From the NCBI GenBank assembly GCA_023430625.1, contig JAEZAA010000298.1, forward strand, positions 1 through 10,790: DNA of 10,790 nucleotides. The letters are read 5' to 3'. The stretch is from Pseudomonadota bacterium (GTDB lineage: Bacteria; Pseudomonadota; Gammaproteobacteria; Pseudomonadales; Oleiphilaceae). A program made the position numbers and the translations under genes. Positions 6,665 through 10,790 of the stretch are shown piece by piece. How positions within the stretch are numbered: position 1 is the stretch's first letter; every line of letters starts with the position of its first letter. The notes under the pieces were generated by a model. It was not told the origin of the DNA and ran no database searches. It saw only the letters and a list, made by a program, of their open reading frames with translations.

Positions 6665-7942
6665 TTGAACGACACGCCAACTGGCCTGCTACTTTCCTTA
6701 CTGGCATTTCTCATTTTGCTCTCGGCGTTCTTCTCAAGCTCCGAGACAGGCATGATGTCCCTCAACCGCTATCGGCTTAAACACCTCGCCAAGCAGGGCA
6801 ATCGGGGCGCACGTCTTGCCGGCCATCTTTTGCAGCGGACCGATCGCCTCATCGGCGTCATTCTGATTGGCAACAACTTCGTCAACATTCTTGCATCGGC
6901 GCTCGCCACCCTGCTGGCCGTCCGGATCTGGGGCGAAGCCGGGATTGCCATTGCCACCGTGGGACTGACCATCATTCTGCTGATCTTTGGCGAGGTCACA
7001 CCAAAAACCGTGGCAGCGACCTACCCTGAGAAAATCGCGTTTCCGGCGAGTTTCATCCTGACGCCGCTGCTGAAAATACTTCACCCCCTGGTCTGGCTCG
7101 TCAATCTTTTCTCAACAGGGATCATGCGCCTGATCGGCATACCCGTTGGCGAAACGAACAATGACCACCTTAGCCGCGAAGAACTGCGCACCCTGGTGCA
7201 TGAGGCTGGCGTGCGCATTCCCAAGCGCCACAAGGACATGCTGCTGAGTATTCTCGACCTGGAAAAGGTCACGGTGAACGACATCATGGTGCCTCGTAGT
7301 GAAATCGTCGGCATTGATATCGAAGATGACCTGGACGATATCATCACCCAGATCCGGTCCATGCAACACACCCGCATTCCCGTCTTCAAAGGCAATATCA
7401 ACAACATCATTGGCATCCTCCACCTGCGCAATGCCACCCGGTTCCTGACACGGGACGAACCATCCAAGGCCATGATCCTCCAGACCTGCCGGGAACCTTA
7501 TTTCATTCCCGAAGGCACGTCACTCCACGTTCAGTTGCTGAACTTCCAACAGGAGAAACGCCGGCTTGGGATCGTGGTGGATGAATATGGTGACGTCATG
7601 GGACTGGCAACGCTGGAAGACATCCTGGAAGAGATTGTTGGCGAGTTCACGACCGATATGGCCGCCAGCAGCCCCACCATCACACCCCAACCGGACGGGA
7701 ACTTTCTCATCGACGGCGCCACCTCACTGCGCTCGATCAACAAAGTCCTGGGCTGGAAACTGCCGACGGACGGTCCTAAGACGCTTAACGGCCTGATTAC
7801 CGAAGCGCTGGAGGCCATCCCTGAAGGCAATATCTGCCTGAAACTGCACGGACACAAAGTCGAGATCAAGCAAATCAAGGACAACATGGTAAAAACCGCC
7901 CTGGTTTCGCCACGCCCCCGTAAGAAAAAGAAGAGCAATTAA
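6665..7942 (+). CDS. corB: CorB/YfjD-like CNNM-CBS membrane protein (HlyC/CorC family)
   Basis: Membrane protein of the CNNM/CorB group. Salmonella CorB was linked genetically to Mg2+ efflux, and an archaeal CorB is a Mg2+ transporter gated through ATP-bound CBS domains. The 425-aa product has a DUF21/CNNM transmembrane domain (about 6-155) with SSSETGMMSLNRYRLKHLAKQGN, LIGNNFVNILASAL and FGEVTPKTVAATYPEK. A linker, DLEKVTVNDIMVPRSEI (198-214), leads into a CBS pair (about 205-328) with VVDEYGDVMGLATLEDILEEIVG. The C-terminal CorC_HlyC domain spans about 340-412 (LIDGATSLRSINK) and ends in a basic tail PRPRKKKKSN. E. coli YfjD has 428 aa and aligns throughout. The start is TTG (6665-6667): no ATG or GTG lies in frame between the upstream stop (6626) and residue 30, which is inside the first membrane segment. 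AAGG stands 10 nt upstream. ypjD precedes it, as in E. coli. Confidence 0.93.
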   Translation: MNDTPTGLLLSLLAFLILLSAFFSSSETGMMSLNRYRLKHLAKQGNRGARLAGHLLQRTDRLIGVILIGNNFVNILASALATLLAVRIWGEAGIAIATVGLTIILLIFGEVTPKTVAATYPEKIAFPASFILTPLLKILHPLVWLVNLFSTGIMRLIGIPVGETNNDHLSREELRTLVHEAGVRIPKRHKDMLLSILDLEKVTVNDIMVPRSEIVGIDIEDDLDDIITQIRSMQHTRIPVFKGNINNIIGILHLRNATRFLTRDEPSKAMILQTCREPYFIPEGTSLHVQLLNFQQEKRRLGIVVDEYGDVMGLATLEDILEEIVGEFTTDMAASSPTITPQPDGNFLIDGATSLRSINKVLGWKLPTDGPKTLNGLITEALEAIPEGNICLKLHGHKVEIKQIKDNMVKTALVSPRPRKKKKSN

Positions 7943-8062
7943 TTCTTCATTTATTAGACGCAACCGCAGTATTACCGCGCCTGCTGATCGCTTGCCTACT
8001 CACCTATATAACCGAACCGTATAACTGTGCGAACGACAAAAGGTAACGATCTAACTGAGACC

Positions 8063-8106
8063 TTGACCCAACTAAAAATAAACCCTAAAAGTCAATATAG
8101 GGTTTA
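8063..8106 (+). promoter_or_regulatory. Putative promoter with 9-bp inverted repeat upstream of the YIP1 gene
   Basis: TTGACC (8063-8068), 17 nt, then TAAAAG (8086-8091) makes a plausible sigma-70 promoter in an A/T-rich stretch. A perfect inverted repeat TAAACCCTA (8079-8087) / TAGGGTTTA (8098-8106), with a 10-nt gap, covers the -10 and likely start site. Read on the minus strand, the same stem is followed by TTTTTAG and looks like a terminator, but no minus-strand gene enters it. An operator is possible. The rest of the corB-YIP1 gap (7943-8062) shows no clear feature. Confidence 0.4.
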
Positions 8107-8131
8107 AATAAAAATAACTCAGGAGATCGCC

Positions 8132-8734
8132 ATGATTCTCAACCATACCCTTGGCCTAATGACCCACCCTGATCAGGAATGGGAATCCATCCGCAGTGAA
8201 CAGCCGTCCGTCGGCAAACTCTACTTGCAACACACCCTCTTGCTCGCACTCATTCCCGCTGTCGCAGCCTACTATGGAACCACCCAGGTTGGCTGGCAGG
8301 TTGGTAGCGGCGAAATCGTAAAGCTGACCAGCAGCAGCGCCCTCCAGCTCTGCAGCCTGTTCTATCTCGCCATGTTGTGTGGTGTGTTTGTACTTGGAAA
8401 ATTCATTGACCTTTTTGCCGCCACCTACGGCGTGGACAACAGAACGCCTCGCGGTATCGTCCTGGCAGCCTATACCGCCACCCCGCTTTTCATTGTGGGG
8501 GTAATCGCCGCGTATCCCAGCATCTGGCTGGGCATGGCCGCCGGCCTGGCTGCAACTGCTTATGCCGTCTACCTGTTATATGAGGGCCTGCCGATCCTCA
8601 TGAAAATTCCGCCTGAGCGTGGCTTTCTTTTCGCATCAAGCGTCCTCACCGTGGGACTGGTCATGCTCGTTGGTCTGCTCGCAATCAGCGTGGTTATCTG
8701 GAGCATGGGCATCGGTCCCGTTTATACCAGCTAA
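8132..8734 (+). CDS. YIP1-family integral membrane protein
   Basis: A 200-aa inner-membrane protein of the YIP1 type (Yip1 domain, formerly DUF1282-like in bacteria). The bacterial members have no settled function. A short cytosolic N-terminus with MTHPDQEWESIRSE (10-23), typical of the family, is followed by about five hydrophobic segments near 33-49, 70-96, 108-128, 130-150 and 167-191. There are no cysteine pairs, catalytic motifs or signal peptide. The ATG is fixed by AGGAG (8121-8125) 6 nt upstream. It is flanked by a 189-nt gap with a candidate promoter and by a downstream hairpin, so it appears to be a single-gene transcript. The family assignment rests on the overall pattern and the N-terminal motif, not on a search. 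Confidence 0.8.
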   Translation: MILNHTLGLMTHPDQEWESIRSEQPSVGKLYLQHTLLLALIPAVAAYYGTTQVGWQVGSGEIVKLTSSSALQLCSLFYLAMLCGVFVLGKFIDLFAATYGVDNRTPRGIVLAAYTATPLFIVGVIAAYPSIWLGMAAGLAATAYAVYLLYEGLPILMKIPPERGFLFASSVLTVGLVMLVGLLAISVVIWSMGIGPVYTS

Positions 8735-8740
8735 ACGTCA

Positions 8741-8772
8741 GGCCCTACGTCACCTGTAGTGCACGTAGGGCC
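8741..8772 (+). terminator. Strong hairpin after the YIP1 gene
   Basis: GGCCCTACGT (8741-8750) and ACGTAGGGCC (8763-8772) form a perfect 10-bp stem 6 nt past the stop. CAC (8751-8753) with GTG (8759-8761) can extend it to 13 bp with one bulged C and a 5-nt loop. The following bases, CCTCTCCTT, are pyrimidine-rich but not a true T-tract, so it may terminate weakly or simply protect the mRNA 3' end. Confidence 0.65.
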
Positions 8773-8956
8773 CCTCTCCTTCCCCGCAGCATCCTCCCGC
8801 CTCACGAATATTTTTTGTAACCAACGTGAGAATCGTTAACATTGTTGTAGATTTTTGTATCAATCGCCGTAATATCTAGACTGTTACTGCGCCTCTGTGT
8901 TTGGAAGCGATTGCTGCCCATTCCAGCAGGTACATCCAGGATTAATGCGGGTGATA
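8773..8956 (+). other. Intergenic leader region before the DUF1631 gene
   Basis: No gene is seen here. Two weak promoter-like combinations occur: TTTGTA (8854-8859) with TAGACT (8877-8882) at 17 nt, and TTGTAG (8845-8850) with TAATAT (8870-8875) at 19 nt. A 6-bp inverted repeat CTCACG (8801-8806) / CGTGAG (8825-8830) flanks a run of six Ts. The A/T-rich part (8807-8885) is the likely promoter area for the downstream gene, which would then have a leader of about 100 nt. Confidence 0.35.
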
Positions 8957-8974
8957 GCGTGCACAACTGCATGC
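8957..8974 (+). promoter_or_regulatory. Hairpin next to the DUF1631 ribosome binding site
   Basis: GCGTGCA (8957-8963) pairs with TGCATGC (8968-8974), 7 bp with one G-U, around the loop CAAC. The Shine-Dalgarno GGGAGAG starts 2 nt later (8977-8983), so the stem could modulate ribosome access. This is based on pairing alone and matches no riboswitch class that I recognise. Confidence 0.3.
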
Positions 8975-8987
8975 GCGGGAGAGTCAG

Positions 8988-10790
8988 ATGAAACAAGGTA
9001 GCGGCGTTAGCTACATCCACGGCTCATCAGAGGACGGCCACCCCAACCCTTTTGCTGCGGTCCTGTCAAACATCCAGGACAGCGCGACGCTCGGCATCAT
9101 GCGCCTGATGCACGGCATGTTCGATGGCATTGACGACTCATTTTTCGAATTGGCAAACGGCGCCAGAAACAACAATGAGCAAAACCGCTACTTCGAAGCC
9201 ATGCGAGAAGTCCGCATCAAGCGCAAAGGCATCGAAACCTTACTTCAGCAGGAATTAGCCCGACTCTTCACCAGCCCGCCTGAACTTAGAGCGACAACTG
9301 CACGGGCTGCACAGGAAGAACCCAGTCTTGAATCGCTGACGTTGGTTCAGAACGATGCCCTGGAGGAGTCGGTTGCAATTACCAGCATGATCTCCAAGGC
9401 TCGAGCCAACTGCATGGGCTCGTTGCTGCAGTTCCAGACCCGCTTCTCGTACGCGCTCAAATTGCCGGCGGAAGCCCCCCGGGTTAATCCCCTGGAACCA
9501 GAATCACTCTGCAAGGCCTTTGCCAGCGCGTGCGGCAACCTGGACGTTGATATCCGCGAAAAGCTGATCATCTATAAGCAGTTCGATCGCTACGTACTGG
9601 GGAATTTCAATCAGGTGCTGGAGGAAGGCAATCGCCTCCTCGTGCACGCGGGTGTACTGCCTCATCTGAAATACAGCGCAACCAAGGCCCCGGTCACGCC
9701 GAAAACGAGCGCGCCACCGACCGAGCGGCCAGTTGAGCCTGCAATAGCGGCCCCCTCAGGCACCGAACAGGAAAACCTGTTCCCCCAGATTCAGGAACTA
9801 CTGGGCGCACTTCGCGCAACCAGCCCCGCAAGTGCGCATCACGGCTATAGCATACCGGTCGCCGCCCAGCCAATCAGCGACCAGGATCTCTTGAGCCTCC
9901 TGTCCCAACTGCAACCCGCGCGCCCGGTCGACAACCTGGCGGAAGGGCCCGTGCAGGCTATTGATCTACGCTCGGCCATCACACATTTGCTGGAGGACCA
10001 GGCCAAGAAAAGCGGCACCACGCCCACACTGAATGAAGCAGACGAAGACCTGATCAACCTGGTATCGATGTTGTTCGACTTCATCCTGGACGACTACAAC
10101 CTGTCCGCTCCGGTTCAGGTCCTGATCAGCCGGCTGCAGATTCCCATTCTCAAGGTGGTGATCAAGGACAAGCACTTCTTCAGCAAGGCCACCCACCCGG
10201 CGCGCAAGTTGCTCAACAGCCTGGCCAAAGCTGGTATCGGCTGGAGCGATATCTCCGAGCAGAAGCGCGACAAACTGTACGAGCAGATGCACAGCATCGT
10301 CCTGCGTATTCTGGATGAGTTCCACGGCGATATTTCCCTGTTCGAGGAACTGCACCAGCAGTTCTCCGATTTCCTGGCGCGCGAAGAACGCAAAGCAAGT
10401 CTTGTGGAACAACGGACGCGGGAAGCCGAGGAAGGCCGAGTCAGATCGCAACGAGCACAACTGCTGGTTGATCAGATCCTGAACGAGAGGACCCAGGCTC
10501 ATCCATTGCCCGCCATCGCCGTCGACCTGTTACGCAATGGCTGGAGCCGCGTCATGTTCCTCGCCTACCTACGCGACGACGCGACCCATCAATGGGAGGA
10601 TACGGTGCGGGTGGTCGATGACCTGATCTGGTGCCTGCAACCCCACTGCGATCAGGAACATCGCCAGCGCTGGGTCCAACTGGTGCCGCAACTGCTGAAA
10701 ACCCTGCGAGCAGGCCTGCAGGAGGTTTCCTATAGCAGCAGCCGTCTTGACCAGATGCTCCTTGACCTCAAGAAGGCATTGACCGAGGCA
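8988..10790 (+). CDS. DUF1631 domain-containing protein, 3' end outside window
   Basis: The frame is open for 601 codons from ATG 8988-8990 to the last base, with no stop, so the gene is partial. GGGAG (8977-8981) is a good Shine-Dalgarno. The reading resembles DUF1631 proteins, which are sometimes mislabelled thymidine phosphorylase in databases and usually run to 700 aa or more. Residues 20-230 are a mostly helical N-terminal part. Residues 231-258 are a Pro/Ala/Thr-rich linker (KAPVTPKTSAPPTERPVEP). Residues 325-600 hold the most family-like block, including LINLVSMLFDFILDDYNLS (355-373) and a stretch with PILKVVIKDKHFFSKATHP (386-404). A charged, probably coiled-coil helix lies at about 455-500. 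There is no signal peptide or membrane segment, so it is probably cytosolic. No catalytic motif is recognised and the function is unknown. The family call is from memory of the conserved block. Confidence 0.82.
   Translation, partial: MKQGSGVSYIHGSSEDGHPNPFAAVLSNIQDSATLGIMRLMHGMFDGIDDSFFELANGARNNNEQNRYFEAMREVRIKRKGIETLLQQELARLFTSPPELRATTARAAQEEPSLESLTLVQNDALEESVAITSMISKARANCMGSLLQFQTRFSYALKLPAEAPRVNPLEPESLCKAFASACGNLDVDIREKLIIYKQFDRYVLGNFNQVLEEGNRLLVHAGVLPHLKYSATKAPVTPKTSAPPTERPVEPAIAAPSGTEQENLFPQIQELLGALRATSPASAHHGYSIPVAAQPISDQDLLSLLSQLQPARPVDNLAEGPVQAIDLRSAITHLLEDQAKKSGTTPTLNEADEDLINLVSMLFDFILDDYNLSAPVQVLISRLQIPILKVVIKDKHFFSKATHPARKLLNSLAKAGIGWSDISEQKRDKLYEQMHSIVLRILDEFHGDISLFEELHQQFSDFLAREERKASLVEQRTREAEEGRVRSQRAQLLVDQILNERTQAHPLPAIAVDLLRNGWSRVMFLAYLRDDATHQWEDTVRVVDDLIWCLQPHCDQEHRQRWVQLVPQLLKTLRAGLQEVSYSSSRLDQMLLDLKKALTEA

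Noticed and set aside
7943..8062. Possible corB terminator
   Set aside because: No stable stem followed by Ts was found in this stretch.
8801..8830. CTCACG/CGTGAG inverted repeat around a T6 run
   Set aside because: It is only 6 bp with an 18-nt gap, and not distinct from chance in an A/T-rich leader.
9347..10502. Minus-strand open frames opposite the DUF1631 gene
   Set aside because: They are low-quality shadows. The plus strand is open for 601 codons with a good ribosome site and family-like sequence.

Overview
The window is an ordinary chromosomal housekeeping region of a gammaproteobacterium. The proteins are close to Pseudomonas and E. coli orthologues. The order ffh, rpsP-rimM-trmD-rplS, xerD-dsbC, with ypjD and corB diverging from ffh, matches this class. 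The moderately high G+C, together with neighbouring YIP1 and DUF1631 genes, suggests a marine Marinobacter-like or Hahella-like lineage. The genus is an inference, not something the sequence proves.

Left half (114-5543), all on the minus strand and transcribed right to left: ffh (signal recognition particle GTPase) has its own promoter with a perfect TATAAT. A 214-nt gap follows, holding a hairpin/T-tract and the probable promoter of the classic rpsP-rimM-trmD-rplS operon (30S assembly, tRNA m1G37 methylation and 50S protein L19). A strong intrinsic terminator with a UUCG loop closes that operon only 22 nt before xerD. After xerD (chromosome dimer resolution) comes dsbC (periplasmic disulfide isomerase). 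In related genomes hom/thrC would follow, but here the window ends in a G/C homopolymer run (1-38) that looks like an assembly or read artefact.

Right half (5796-10790), all on the plus strand: a YpjD/CcsA-like multi-pass membrane protein is split by a clean one-base frameshift near 6335. Next are corB/yfjD (CNNM/CBS Mg2+-related membrane protein, TTG start, own consensus-like promoter), a YIP1-family membrane protein with a strong Shine-Dalgarno and a downstream hairpin, and the first 601 codons of a DUF1631 protein that runs off the window.

I see no tRNA, rRNA, CRISPR array, insertion sequence, prophage or defence system, and no clear undescribed system. The points most worth checking are the ypjD frameshift, the unusual Ala in the Ffh G4 region, the terminator jammed against xerD, and several inverted repeats placed on promoters or leaders.
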